DNA from: Loripinus fragilis | Lineage: Eukaryota > Mollusca > Bivalvia > Lucinida > Lucinidae | Direction of reading: 5' to 3' | NCBI GenBank assembly: GCA_964019695.1 | Contig: OZ026530.1 | Location: 28,284,108 to 28,348,107 of the forward strand | DNA: 64,000 bases | Part shown: positions 28,801 to 33,979 of the stretch, piece after piece | Layout of the letters: every line of letters begins with the position of its first letter | Numbering within the stretch: position 1 is the first letter of the stretch | The notes under the pieces: model-generated | Seen by the model: the letters and a program-made list of their open reading frames with translations, nothing else | Told to the model about the DNA's origin: nothing | The model's database searches: none | Made by a program: the position numbers and the translations under genes

Positions 28801-29752
28801 CAGCCTACATCTTACTTGTAAGATCAACACTCAAATACAGTTCAGTGATTTGGGACCCCTATCTCCAGAAAGATATTGACAAACTAGAAAAAGTTCAACG
28901 CCAGGCTGCCAGATTCATTTCAGGAGACTACACCTCAGGAATCATGATTGCGTAACACAGATGCTTACAGACCTACATCTTCCCCTACTCCAAGACAGAT
29001 GGAAAGCTAACCGCTTGGTTTTCTTCTTCAAGGTGGTCGAGGGGCTGGTGCCGGCACAGCAGACCCATGACTATTTGACACAAGTACGTGGTAAACGCCA
29101 AATTAAATCTAGGCAATTTAAAGACTGTGACACCCATAATATAATATCATTGACAGACAAGTTACCAATAACAGCAGGTGTTTTAAGACTGTGCAGTGCA
29201 AATCTGAAATGTTTAAAATCTCATTCTTTCCAAAAACTATCATAGATTGGAACCGTCTTGAAGAAAGTGTTGTGCGCGCAGAGACAGTGACCGGCTTCAG
29301 GAAGGCCGTCCCCCCCTTGGACTAAAAAGACATTCCTAGCTCTCTCCTGTCGCGTATGTGCTGAAAGGCTCTGCAACGTAAATATCCAGATAAGGGACAC
29401 AACACAGTGAGGCTAGAAACCCCAACCCCCTGAGTGCATCTACCGCTGAGCTCCCACAGAGAGGATGATTATAAGCGGCTATTTACATAAGCAATGCAGA
29501 TCTAAAACAGGTAATAGTGTATGCAAACAATGAACATGTAAAGCAAAATTGTTGTTGTTTACACACGAAAACATATTACACGTACAAAAGCAATAAAAGT
29601 TAGAAAGATCAGATATCAAAAGTGGACCCAAATATGCATGTTCATCATTTTACATGTAAATGCGCTATTAAGAAAACGTTCAAGAGGCAGAAAAATGCAA
29701 GAGAAAGGTAAAAACTATGCTTTTACTCTGCAGATTCTATTTCGACCGCCAT
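4713..29752 (-). CDS. SMU1: SMU1 homolog, WD40 spliceosome factor (exons 1-8; 3' end outside window)
   Basis: Eight minus-strand exons join without a frame break into about 331 residues that align along their whole length with animal SMU1 (about 513 residues in vertebrates). Order: residues 1-31 with the LisH helix pair ([14 protein letters not shown]), 32-130 CTLH region ([38 protein letters not shown]), 131-210 linker ([20 protein letters not shown]), and from 211 WD40 blades ([37 protein letters not shown]). In animals SMU1 pairs with RED (IK) and acts in the nucleus in the spliceosomal B complex before activation. All introns are GT-AG, and phases match at each junction (for example GA|T for Asp9 and CCAG|GT for Pro-Gly). 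The remaining WD40 blades were not found in 1-4712, so intron 8 runs off the left edge. The gene is about 25 kb here because its introns are filled with repeats. Confidence 0.96.
4750..6517 (-). repeat. 17 x 104-bp tandem array of SMU1 exon 8 acceptor plus partial exon
   Basis: Seventeen units with constant 104-bp spacing, starting at 4750, 4854, 4958 and so on to 6414 (plus-strand left edges). Read on the minus strand each unit is TTTCTCTTTCTAG followed by the first 91 bases of exon 8. Units are almost identical. Variable sites: the third base of the first Val codon (GTT/GTA/GTG), a GAA/GAG in two units, CAG/CAA in one, AAA/AAG in one and AAA/ATA in one. The six left-most units alternate GTT and GTA, showing spread of a 208-bp dimer. 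104 is not a multiple of 3; reading through a junction hits TGA in the next unit, so use of any upstream acceptor would truncate SMU1. Confidence 0.97.
6518..7396. other. SMU1 intron 7, MITE remnant, no gene seen
   Basis: Ordinary AT-rich intron. The part at 7140-7380 holds degenerate palindromic MITE arms (TTTGAGTACTCACAACATA and AGAACCGTCTCCATGAGAG). Nothing else is supported. Confidence 0.5.
7403..10130. mobile_element. 2.7-kb TIR element with internal TGTCAGGAGTGTAAC motifs
   Basis: Bounded by inverted ends GGCAAGTTTAAAAAAATGTG (7403) and the complement ending AAACTTGCC (10130), flanked by identical 6-bp CATCAG on both sides (7397-7402 and 10131-10136). Inside, the 15-mer TGTCAGGAGTGTAAC or close variants recurs near 7580, 7972, 8142, 8504 (inverted), 8847, 9212 (diverged) and 9570, often about 350-390 bp apart in otherwise unrelated sequence. 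No transposase frame, so non-autonomous or decayed. A 6-bp TSD fits a few superfamilies (for example IS3EU-like) but the assignment is open. Confidence 0.78.
10137..10844. mobile_element. CAGTACCTTAATTA element, interrupted at its left tip by the 2.7-kb element
   Basis: The right end is TAATTAAGGTACTG (ends 10844). The matching left end CAG|TACCTTAATTA is split: CAG lies at 7400-7402 and the rest from 10137. Removing the 2.7-kb insert and one CATCAG restores an element of about 711 bp flanked by AGCAT at 7395-7399 and 10845-10849, a 5-bp target duplication. Contains several short ATACCCAAWT motifs near the right end. The 110-residue open frame at 10167-10499 shows no recognisable domain. Confidence 0.75.
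10885..10990. mobile_element. Palindromic MITE copy
   Basis: Core GGTGCTCAAAAGAACCATCT then CAATGAGATGGTTCTTTAGAGTACCC, a snap-back of about 25-bp arms; same family as 24531-24614. Confidence 0.7.
11280..11460. mobile_element. Palindromic MITE copy next to SMU1 exon 7
   Basis: Starts with TTAGTTAAGAGTGTGTACC, core GGGTACTCAAAAGAACCGTC / GACAGTTCTTTTGAGCACCC, ends ATATTTACAATTATACGC. The end lies about 12 bases past the exon 7 donor. Confidence 0.75.
11473..11709 (-). CDS. SMU1: SMU1 exon 7 (first WD40 blades)
   Basis: 237 bases, 79 codons, starting [20 protein letters not shown] and ending [11 protein letters not shown]. Contains a complete WD40 blade ([13 protein letters not shown]) and the start of the next ([13 protein letters not shown]). 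Acceptor GTCACTACAG, donor GTAAGT (consensus). Strong identity to SMU1 throughout. Confidence 0.98.
11818..11884. repeat. Long hairpin in SMU1 intron 6
   Basis: Arms ATTTTACAAAGGAATTAT and its complement, continuing through AAAATGACCAT / ATGGTCATTTT, with two central mismatches and a very short loop. A spontaneous cruciform or MITE core; function unknown. Confidence 0.75.
12158..12212. repeat. AAACAGTTTGGA...CCAAACTGTTT hairpin
   Basis: Imperfect palindrome around GATCAGGGCTGATC, one of a dispersed hairpin family also at 180-242, 12718-12785, 15519-15582, 16010-16095 and 39957-40024. Confidence 0.6.
12718..12785. repeat. Hairpin repeat (CAGACCCAGATCAGACTG type)
   Basis: Arms ACAGTGCAGACCCAGATCAG and complement around a short centre; member of the dispersed hairpin family. 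Confidence 0.55.
12883..12971 (-). CDS. SMU1: SMU1 exon 6
   Basis: 89 bases encoding (G)[29 protein letters not shown], split here as [12 protein letters not shown] and [17 protein letters not shown]. It matches the acidic linker just before the first WD40 blade. Acceptor CTCTCTCCAG, donor GTACAG. The 3' splice site and the first 19 exon bases are duplicated just upstream (13002-13052). Confidence 0.95.
13002..13052 (-). repeat. Tandem duplicate of SMU1 exon 6 acceptor
   Basis: A 49-bp unit (12953-13001: 19 exon bases plus 30 intron bases) is followed by a near-identical copy at 13002-13052. The copy retains the acceptor CTCTAGCCAG and 19 bases of exon, then passes straight into the functional acceptor. 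It differs by a few substitutions and a 2-bp length change, so it is older than the exon 8 array. Confidence 0.88.
13210..13661. repeat. ~170-bp tandem repeat, left block
   Basis: Degenerate units with CAATCATTATGCAAAGTTTG, TACAGATTACACAAACCAGA and CAAATGTGCACAAAATA. The array continues at 14489-15115; the two blocks are separated by the hAT-like insertion. Confidence 0.8.
13670..14480. mobile_element. Non-autonomous hAT-like element, 811 bp, with 8-bp TSD
   Basis: Ends TAGGGCTGGC and GCCAGCCCTA form perfect terminal inverted repeats, with further AATCGAWNNNAATCG similarity inside. Both sides carry the identical octamer ATGCACAT (13662-13669 and 14481-14488), the classical hAT target duplication. 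It sits inside a tandem repeat unit. No transposase frame, so it depends on an enzyme encoded elsewhere. Confidence 0.92.
14489..15115. repeat. ~170-bp tandem repeat, right block
   Basis: About three and a half units, clearer than the left block; each has GGTGCACATCTTCAATGTAT, AAGTTTGAATATAAAGGAAT and GAGTTACAGATTACACAAAC. Small open frames in it are by-products of the repeat. Confidence 0.85.
15519..15582. repeat. Hairpin repeat
   Basis: AAACAGTTTGGACCCAGATC and GATCTGGATCCATACCATTT arms around GGACAGACATAACACTGGTCC. Confidence 0.6.
15590..16247. other. SMU1 intron 5 between repeats
   Basis: Contains a decayed hairpin repeat (16010-16095: AACAGTGAAGACGCAGATGA and CTTGGTCTGCACTGTTTGCA). Otherwise nothing recognised up to exon 5. 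Confidence 0.5.
16248..16398 (-). CDS. SMU1: SMU1 exon 5 (linker)
   Basis: 151 bases encoding [36 protein letters not shown] and [14 protein letters not shown]. This is the conserved stretch between CTLH and the propeller of SMU1. Acceptor ATATTTGTAG, donor GTGGGT. The last codon is split CCA-G|GT with exon 6. No duplicated acceptor is seen here. Confidence 0.96.
16505..16665. mobile_element. Palindromic MITE copy in SMU1 intron 4
   Basis: AACATGTGTTGTGGGTACTC, core AAAGAACCGTCTCAATGAAT, then GTTCTTTTGAGCACCC and ATATTTACAATTTTATGC. Confidence 0.7.
16752..17045. repeat. ~120-bp tandem repeat, three units
   Basis: Units with TCATCAATGTCCCTACTTTG, GTGAAGGCTCTGGTGAGACT and GCTGCACTCATATGTGATAA. 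A further partial unit lies at 17870-17915. Open frames here are repeat by-products. Confidence 0.8.
17046..18405. other. SMU1 intron 4, no gene recognised
   Basis: AT-rich sequence with scattered remnants. The 111-residue frame at 16963-17298 spans a repeat and shows no domain. Confidence 0.45.
18406..18595 (-). mobile_element. tRNA-derived SINE, minus strand, 13-bp TSD
   Basis: Reads on the minus strand GGGAGCGCAGTGATAGAGTG, a B-box-like region and the common body ending in GTTGATGGGAC. Flanked by identical TTATACAACTTGT at 18393-18405 and 18596-18608, a clean target duplication. Confidence 0.88.
18944..19219. mobile_element. GCGGATCCAGA MITE
   Basis: Inverted ends GCGCGGATCCAGAAAG and CCCTCTGGATCCGCC. 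Interior GGGGTCCAACTTTGACC and TTGGGCCATCATCGGCACGC-like sequence (minus strand) also occur in the copy at 62703-62998. Confidence 0.7.
19306..19458 (-). CDS. SMU1: SMU1 exon 4 (CTLH end)
   Basis: 153 bases, 51 codons, reading [26 protein letters not shown] and ending ARSYFDPRE. Acceptor TATTTTCAG, donor GTATGC. An older second copy of most of the exon lies immediately upstream (19471-19630). This copy is the functional one: it has no stop and it has the donor. Confidence 0.97.
19471..19630 (-). pseudogene. Tandem duplicate of SMU1 exon 4 (broken, no donor)
   Basis: A 159-bp unit (12 bases of intron end plus 147 of the 153 exon bases) is repeated directly upstream of exon 4; a dozen or so differences were counted by eye. 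The copy keeps an AG acceptor (CTGTTTTCAG) and reads [20 protein letters not shown], but one codon of the MKHNQPDRY region has become TAA. The last six exon bases and the donor are missing: the copy runs straight into the next copy's acceptor. It cannot make a productive exon, but it still offers a 3' splice site. Inclusion would give a truncated message. Confidence 0.92.
20040..20284. repeat. Hairpin with GGCTTGCCGAG apex, split by a SINE tail
   Basis: Arms of about 57 bp (TGTGAGGGTAGGATAGAA to GGCATCACTCGGC and the complement at 20227-20284). The apex has received a 113-bp insertion. Confidence 0.75.
20110..20222 (-). mobile_element. SINE 3' fragment with (CAAA)n tail and 14-bp TSD
   Basis: Minus strand ends CGTTAAGCACCGAACAAACA, a 3' tail typical of mollusc SINEs. 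Flanked by identical GCTTGCCGAGTGAT at 20096-20109 and 20223-20236. 5'-truncated, no pol III boxes. Confidence 0.8.
20687..20972. repeat. 20-bp minisatellite, 14 units
   Basis: Unit GACCCTGTCAACAACAAGGT at 20-bp steps from 20701 to 20980, with single-base variants (AAGGC, ATGGT, AGCAAGG). Not in frame (20 bp); lies in SMU1 intron 3. Confidence 0.95.
20973..21067. repeat. 25-bp-arm hairpin abutting the minisatellite
   Basis: Arms AAGTTTACCAGGC..GGCTTTGAGA and its complement at 21043-21067 with two mismatches. The loop contains CCAGGCTTGCCGAGCGAT, the apex motif of other hairpins in the window. Confidence 0.85.
21436..21579 (-). CDS. SMU1: SMU1 exon 3 (CTLH start)
   Basis: 144 bases, exactly 48 codons, starting [12 protein letters not shown] and including [18 protein letters not shown] and LIDLYEQ, the start of the CTLH region. 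Acceptor TTTATTACAG, donor GTATAC. Only 24 bases separate the exon from the target-site duplication of a 389-bp transposon, so the branch point of intron 2 may lie in or next to transposon sequence. Confidence 0.97.
21609..21997. mobile_element. CAGGGCTCT element, 389 bp, 5-bp TSD
   Basis: Ends CAGGGCTCT and AGAGCCCTG, flanked by CAGGT at 21604-21608 and 21998-22002. A second copy lies at 26585-27672. Sits 29 bases upstream of the SMU1 exon 3 acceptor. Interior contains TTGGGAAATTTGAC and a T-rich stretch; no coding frame. Confidence 0.82.
22067..22300 (+). mobile_element. tRNA-derived SINE, 11-bp TSD
   Basis: GGGAGCACAGTGACTCAGTG with A-box, GGTTCGAGCC-type B-box, body TTGTGTCCTTAAGCAAGACA and tail AAAGAATCAAATAAAAATAA. 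Flanked by TTTATTCCTAA at 22056-22066 and 22301-22311. Pol III transcribed family, LINE-mobilised. Confidence 0.9.
22312..23814. other. SMU1 intron 2, remnants only
   Basis: Holds diverged pieces similar to the CAGGGCTCT element (around 22865-23285 and 23625-23705; AAATTGGGA motifs). The 120-residue minus frame at 23379-23741 shows no domain. Confidence 0.45.
23819..24184. mobile_element. TTAA-flanked MITE, 366 bp, copy 1
   Basis: Inverted ends AGCTGCATAGTCTGTAACT and GTTACAGAGTATGCAGCT, flanked by TTAA at 23815-23818 and 24185-24188. TTAA duplication is typical of piggyBac and Kolobok types. A second copy is at 52140-52505 in the opposite orientation. Confidence 0.9.
24300..24475. mobile_element. 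Palindromic MITE copy
   Basis: ACATATGTTGTGGGTACTTA core, AGACAAGTCTCAATGAGACT, GAGCACCC and ATATTCTCAATTTAACTC; adjacent to the next copy. Confidence 0.7.
24487..24655. mobile_element. Palindromic MITE, best preserved copy
   Basis: TTAGTTAAGAGTGTGT at the start, core GAACCGTCTCAATGAGACGG as a perfect palindrome extended by GGGTACTCAAAA / TTTTGAGCACCC and ACATATGTT arms, ending ATATTTACAATTTTACGC. Seven copies lie in the SMU1 part of the window and none was noticed right of 30 kb. Confidence 0.8.
24926..24992 (-). CDS. SMU1: SMU1 exon 2 (LisH)
   Basis: 67 bases encoding the end of Asp9 and residues 10-31, including [18 protein letters not shown]. This is the LisH dimerisation motif of SMU1. 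The acceptor is TTTTTTTCAG and the donor GTATGT. Separated from exon 1 by a 4.7-kb intron full of mobile elements. Confidence 0.96.
25059..25307. mobile_element. MITE with GACATG..CCAACAATGTGG ends and hairpin centre, copy 1
   Basis: Inverted ends GAGCTGTGACATG(T)GTGATTTCC and the complement ending CATGTCGCGGCTC, flanked by AAAT on both sides. The centre is a strong hairpin (CAAAGGCTCTGATCAGACTG, TGCGCA centre). Other copies at 49387-49621 and 53737-53974. Confidence 0.85.
25940..26150 (-). mobile_element. tRNA-derived SINE, minus strand
   Basis: Minus strand GGGAGCGCAGTGGCTAAGTG, GTAGAGTGCTTGACTCGAGA and body AACCCAGGAAGACCTGTCCC. Lies just 5' of the Ulp1-like fragment. TSD not clear. Confidence 0.8.
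26158..26345 (+). pseudogene. Ulp1/C48-type protease C-terminal fragment
   Basis: Reads [37 protein letters not shown] and [20 protein letters not shown] before a stop. The NGxDCG(V/M)(Y/F)A block with the nucleophile Cys is the hallmark of C48 (SENP/Ulp1) proteases. The conserved Gln six residues before Cys is Leu here, and the His and Asp parts are absent, so it is a remnant. Such Ulp1 modules in invertebrate genomes often travel with mobile elements. Located in SMU1 intron 1 on the opposite strand. Confidence 0.7.
26432..26581 (+). pseudogene. PHD-like zinc-finger tail after the Ulp1 fragment
   Basis: Reads [20 protein letters not shown] then [17 protein letters not shown] and IIKCLDCRS before a stop. 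The C-x2-C, H-x2-C and C-x2-C spacing with KKWFH resembles a PHD or related zinc finger. Same strand as the Ulp1 piece but in another frame, about 90 bp downstream, so probably one old gene or element with frameshifts. The stop codon is followed directly by the AAATG duplication of the next transposon. Confidence 0.55.
26585..27672. mobile_element. CAGGGCTCT element, second copy, itself interrupted
   Basis: Left end CAGGGTTCTCACACCGC, right end GAGAGCCCGA; AAATG flanks both sides (26580-26584 and 27673-27677). Apart from a 658-bp insertion it aligns with the copy at 21609-21997. Confidence 0.75.
26798..27455. mobile_element. CAGTGTTCCCA element nested in the previous one
   Basis: Ends CAGTGTTCCCA and TGGGAACACTG, flanked by GATTG (26793-26797 and 27456-27460). 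The sister element at 21609-21997 has a single uninterrupted GTGATTGTATTC here, confirming the insertion and the 5-bp duplication. No transposase. Confidence 0.88.
27673..28383. other. SMU1 intron 1, GGACCATTCCATTCA-type degenerate repeat
   Basis: Short irregular repeats of ACGGACCATT / ACAGACCA (27713-27990), also faintly at 25685-25800. The 121-residue frame at 27860-28225 has no domain and uses this repeat. Confidence 0.45.
28384..28481 (-). mobile_element. SINE 3' part, split by a LINE fragment
   Basis: Minus-strand SINE body (AACCCAGGAAGACCTGTCCC) stops at GTGTCTTGCTT and resumes at about 29390 with CACAACACAGTGAGGC up to GAGCTCCCAC (29458). The LINE piece in between was inserted into the SINE or joined by rearrangement. 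Confidence 0.65.
28490..29325 (+). pseudogene. jockey/CR1-type LINE reverse transcriptase, C-terminal part (decayed)
   Basis: Across frames it reads [51 protein letters not shown], then after a frameshift [20 protein letters not shown] and [20 protein letters not shown], later [18 protein letters not shown] and finally [18 protein letters not shown]. This is the thumb and C-terminal end of a non-LTR retrotransposon ORF2. Several frameshifts make it non-functional; the catalytic YxDD region is missing (5'-truncated). Confidence 0.88.
29459..29726. other. SMU1 intron 1, start region
   Basis: Sequence directly downstream of the exon 1 donor; no element recognised. Confidence 0.4.
29727..29752 (-). 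CDS. SMU1: SMU1 exon 1 (coding part, start codon)
   Basis: Encodes MAVEIESA plus the first two bases of Asp9. The ATG lies in a good start context (A at -3, G at +4). A GTAAAA donor follows directly, and the split codon GA|T is completed by exon 2. The N-terminal pattern M-x-(V/I)-E-I-E-S-x-D is the SMU1 start, so this small exon is assigned despite its length. The 5' UTR continues toward higher coordinates and its end is not visible. Confidence 0.9.
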
Positions 29753-29945
29753 GCTTGTTGGTAAAACCCAGTAGCGAAAACTACTCCCCAGCGCTCATAT
29801 CGCATATACGGCTAAACTCCCCAAATATAGTTTCCGGGGTGGGAGCTTGTAGTCTTACTTGTAGTCATCGGGAAACTTATTAAGCCCCAAAGGCTTGTTT
29901 TTCCCCTCTGCTTTCTTGTTTTCTTGTCGTCGCTTCCGGTTATTG
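29753..29945 (-). promoter_or_regulatory. Putative SMU1 5' UTR and proximal promoter
   Basis: Sequence directly upstream of the start codon. It contains ACCGGAAGCG on the minus strand (29931-29940), a good match to ETS/GABP sites common in TATA-less housekeeping promoters, and no TATA box in a suitable place. The transcription start cannot be read from sequence; the assignment is positional. Confidence 0.35.
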
Positions 29946-30720
29946 TGTTACATAATAAAGTTAGTAAATTTCTGATAAGTCATATCTTGAGTTTTCCCAT
30001 AACTTGTCCAGTTCTCCACCTATCGTTTTTATTCTCAGTGGACCAAAGATACATTTTTGCGTGTTCAGCAACGTATGTTAATTGCCTAGTCTGGCTCCCT
30101 CCCCTAGATCTACCTATCTAGGAATTGTGAGATAACAGGGCACCAATTAAGTTAGTTGCCATAGATTGATTGATGTTTATTTGGTAAAATCAACACATAC
30201 ATACATGTACAACAGCAAATTAAAACATATAGCACATGAAATATCACATTAATTTAGTATTTTAAAATATGGATTTTTTTATTATATAAATCTCTGATGA
30301 TATTAAAACTTATAACTTAAGATGAATTTGAATGGATCTGACACAAATATCACATTAAGATTATCACTTACTGATAATCTTAATGTGATATTTGTGTCAG
30401 ATCTAGGTTTTCACATATTCTACACAATAATGCATTTTTATTTAATTAAATAACCAATTTTTAAATAGGCACAAAATAATAATGATGAGAATGACTGACA
30501 TCTCATTCATAGCTCACACTCCTGAACCTCTTAAAGGATCCAAGAGTGCGAAAGATGAATGCAAGCAAAATTTGTAATTTAAATGAAAGATGATGTAAAG
30601 GTAACTGTATGCGTGTTGAAATAACCCAGGATAGCCCATGAAACCCCTAAGGCTTTTTTTCCAATGGGGTCCTGTTGGTTAGATCCAAGAATGCAGTTAG
30701 GAGAGGAGTGGGCAAAAACC
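29946..30720. other. Intergenic, hairpin at 30335-30403
   Basis: No gene. Contains a perfect 31-bp-arm palindrome (30335-30365 / 30373-30403, arms GATCTGACACAAATATCA...) with a 7-base loop. TTGATTGATGTTTATTTGGT near 30165 may be the poly(A)-proximal end of a minus-strand LINE. Confidence 0.5.
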
Positions 30721-30721
30721 T

Positions 30722-31530
30722 AAAGTGCAAATTGAAATACTAAATGCATATAAACATAGGTATCTGATTCCATAAGTTGCAGTTGAGATCTAAGGTATAA
30801 TTGCCTTGCAGCAGATTTGAAACCATTGAAAGTGCACTTTTGTTTGACATCCGAGGATAGGGAGTTCCAATCTTTAATTCCATCGTAATAAAAAGTTGTA
30901 GCTGCAACACCACTGACAGAAGGCACTATAAAGTTTTCAGTACTACCGCTAGTGAAATGATGATGAACATCAGAAACTTTGATGAAATGTTCAGACAAAT
31001 ATGACAGGCCAGTTCCATTGAAAATTTTATGCAAATGACTCAGACGAAGTTGTTTACCCTGAAATCCACATTCAACATATTAAGACTATTTAGTTCTAAG
31101 AAACCAATAGGAGATCTAGGGCCAAGATTTTTAATGAACCGCACAGTTTTGGTTTGAATAATCTGAAGTTTTTTCTTCATTTGTTTGTTCAAACCTGAGT
31201 ACCATGAGGAGCATGCATAATTTATGTGACATAGGATAAGTGCCGGGTATATGGATTTTCTAACTTTTTCCCCCAAAAAATTGCATTGTCTATAAAGAAA
31301 TTTAAGGCTACCATTGACTTTTTGAACAATAGAGTTAACAATAGCTTCCCTAGTTAATTGATCATCTAAGTAAAGTCCAAGATAATTATTTTACCGAACG
31401 CTGTGCCTAAATTGTACGGCCATAACATTCAACTGAAAAATTATTTATTTTCCTGAGTTTCCGCTTAGAGCCAAATATATTGCATTCTGATTTCCCCATA
31501 TGCAAGGAAAGTTTATTATCAACTAACCAA
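30722..31530 (-). pseudogene. LINE ORF2 C-terminal part, minus strand (decayed)
   Basis: Minus-strand frames read VDNKLSLHMGKSECNIFGSK, VNGSLKFLYRQCNFLGEKVR, YPALILCHINYACSSWYSGL, MKKKLQIIQTKTVRFIKNLG, LSHLHKIFNGTGLSYLSEHF and YDGIKDWNSLSSDVKQKCTF. This is the RT thumb and tail of a jockey/CR1-like element. Frameshifts interrupt it, and at 31540 it is cut by another repeat. Confidence 0.85.
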
Positions 31531-31540
31531 TTGTACCTAA

Positions 31541-32165
31541 GCAGAGCGACAGGAGCGAACCTAGCTACCTTTAAAGTAAGAAAGGAGGCAAAGATCAGAA
31601 AACAATTTAATAAAGTACCACACCTGACCCAGGATACCACATGGGAAAGTAAAAAATACAATAAACATCACCAAACAAGAGCCAAGAGATCAGCCCTTTC
31701 CCAGCAGGTGACCACAAGGCAGCAATGAACAGACGCAAAAGCATGAGACACACAAGACACAAAAAACAAATGATCCACAAAAGAAGTACCACCTTGTAAC
31801 GGTCAGTAAAACATTTTACTGGAGGGCTTAAACTGGTTTCACGGCGCCAACCTCACCCTTAGTTCAGATGTGTAGTCTGCTTGATTTTGTATAACAGCCC
31901 AAAATAGAAGGTGAGTATGGTCAGGAAATACCACAACCACAAACTGCAGACAGACCCAAGGCACCGCGAGGAAGATCCACACAAATATCACGAATCACCA
32001 GGGAGACAAACTAAGCAAAGCAACCATCTCTCTTCGCCATTAAGATGATTGCAAAACTTGAATGGACATAAAGATACCTACAACAAAACATAGAACAATT
32101 ACAGACTCCCACAATGGGAGTAACAATAAACAACAAGTCAACAACAACAGAACCACTGTTATCAT
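31541..32165. repeat. Dispersed repeat family R1, longest copy
   Basis: Contains AGTACCACACCTGACCCAGG, CCACATGGGAAAGT, CAGCCCTTTCCCAGCAGGTG, GGAACGGTCAGTAAAAC-like and ATTACAGACTCCCACAATGG. Partial copies at 35803-35966 (reversed), 49935-50215, 51180-51290 and 54140-54460. No coding frame; nature unknown. Confidence 0.7.
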
Positions 32166-32594
32166 TAAACATACATTCTTGAAGACTGACGAAATCTTCT
32201 CTAGAAAAATGACATTATGCATTTACCCTTTCTTCCAATATTGAAAATGATAGTCCTGCTAATCATTGAAAGAGAGGGACAGCGGTCATAGCTTTTGAGT
32301 TTGACATTTCCAAATGCTTTCGCGTTTCATGGCTATTATACAAAATGAAGTAAACTAGACTTCAGAAGTTATTTTCCCCCAATTATGTGGTTGACTGGTT
32401 TCGCTCCCGTCACTCGATCTATATTTTCTTCCTGCATCACCCTCTTCCCAGTACTTTGTGCAGTTTGCGCTGTCTGTGCAGAATCAAAAAAGATGGTAGA
32501 AGACTAAAAGCAAAATAGTGAGGAATGATACAAATGTGATAGTATTGTGTTAGTGAAGAGTGAGGTTTAAAAGCAAATCAAAAATAGAGTTATC
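32166..32594. other. Unassigned stretch between repeat R1 and LINE
   Basis: No supported feature. Confidence 0.4.
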
Positions 32595-32751
32595 ACCTTA
32601 AGGCGATCTGCGATTTATCTTACAGATCCCTTCTTTGAAGGAATCAAGATCAGCCTTGAGGACAATATCAGATGGCAGAGCATTCTAAAGAACAAATGTA
32701 GCAGGATAAATTGATAGCTAATAATAAGTGGCGGATACATGCCTTAAAAGT

Positions 32752-32788
<37 letters not shown>

Positions 32789-33978
32789 ACGGGTATACCG
32801 CTGGGGTTTCTCGAAGTATGTAGGAATTTGGATAGCCACATGGCTATAGATGATTTTGTTGAACGTGGTTTTTTACGTTAGTCAATGCGCCGGTTTTCTA
32901 GGGATTGCCAACCTAGGTCATCAAACATATTTGGGATGCTCTAATACAGGTAGTAGTATATTTTGACCGATCTGGCAGCTCATCTTCGAGTCATTTCAAT
33001 TTTGTGTATGTTTTGTTTAGTATGTGTGCTCTAGACTGGGTATGCATACTCTACTTGGGGTCTAACCAATGTTTTATATGCCAATTCCTTGACAGCCTCA
33101 TTTCTTGTTTTGTTTTTACGTTTCTTTTATGAAGTCAATGGTTCTGTTGGCATTTGCAGTGATGTTATGGATATGGTTGTTCATTGTGATAAAGCAAAAG
33201 TATGTGCACAAATTACTGGTTAACCGCTTGTTCAAGCCTGCCCAGGAAAAAGTGTGGTTAGGTGAAATGACCGTCCGGCAATGACCATAGCTGTTGACTT
33301 GGGACGTAAAACAACAAAACCAACCAACCTTGTGATATTGGTGCACATAGATACGTTGCACTATCTACAGCTTATAAAACCTGACCATGGATAGTGTACT
33401 GAGACAGGAGTGGTTGTCTCGACCTTGAGATATGAAGATCTTGGCACTTACTTGGGTTGAACTACATGTCCCAGGTACTTTCCTATTCTTAGAGGGTGTC
33501 TAAGTCTGACTCACCTTATCAAAGGCTTTACTGAAGTCTAAAAGAACTAAATCAGTTTGTTTAAGTTTGACGAATTGCCTTCCTAGGTCTTCTACCAATT
33601 GGAGGAGTTCAATCTCACATGACCGCTTTTACTTGAACCCATGCTGGAGATCAAATAGGACTGTATGGTTGTTGAGGTGTTTGGTAAGGTCGGAGGCCAT
33701 TACATGCTCCATCACCTTGAATAAAATAAATGTCAAGGGGATTGGCATGTAATTAGCATGATCGCACTGATCATCTTTCTTAAAAAAGGGCTTACACTTG
33801 TTTTCGTCCATTCCGGAGGCTAACGATTTTTCAAACAACAAATGGATGCTTCTAAGTTCCTTGAGCGAATTTGGTCTTATTTCATCAGGGCAGGCTGCTT
33901 TATCTGGGGCGCAACTTAATAATTTATTGATACCGTTCAGGTTTATGGAAATATTGGGCATGACTGGATAATTACATT
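32595..33978 (-). pseudogene. jockey/CR1-type LINE reverse transcriptase (decayed), minus strand
   Basis: From high to low coordinates: LLSCAPDKAACPDEIRPNSL, FEKSLASGMDENKCKPFFKK, HANYMPIPLTFILFKVMEHV, then after a frameshift TDLVLLDFSKAFDKV (RT motif A with the first catalytic Asp), later NEAVKELAYKTLVRPQVEYA and near the end NALPSDIVLKADLDSFKEGI. The order and motifs are those of ORF2 of a jockey/CR1-clade LINE. Internal stops and missing parts (no clear YxDD) make it dead. The 5' side is interrupted by the foldback element and may continue at 37830-38650. Confidence 0.86.
32755..32785. repeat. (GT)n microsatellite
   Basis: About 15 GT units inside the decayed LINE. Confidence 0.95.
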
Positions 33979-33979
33979 T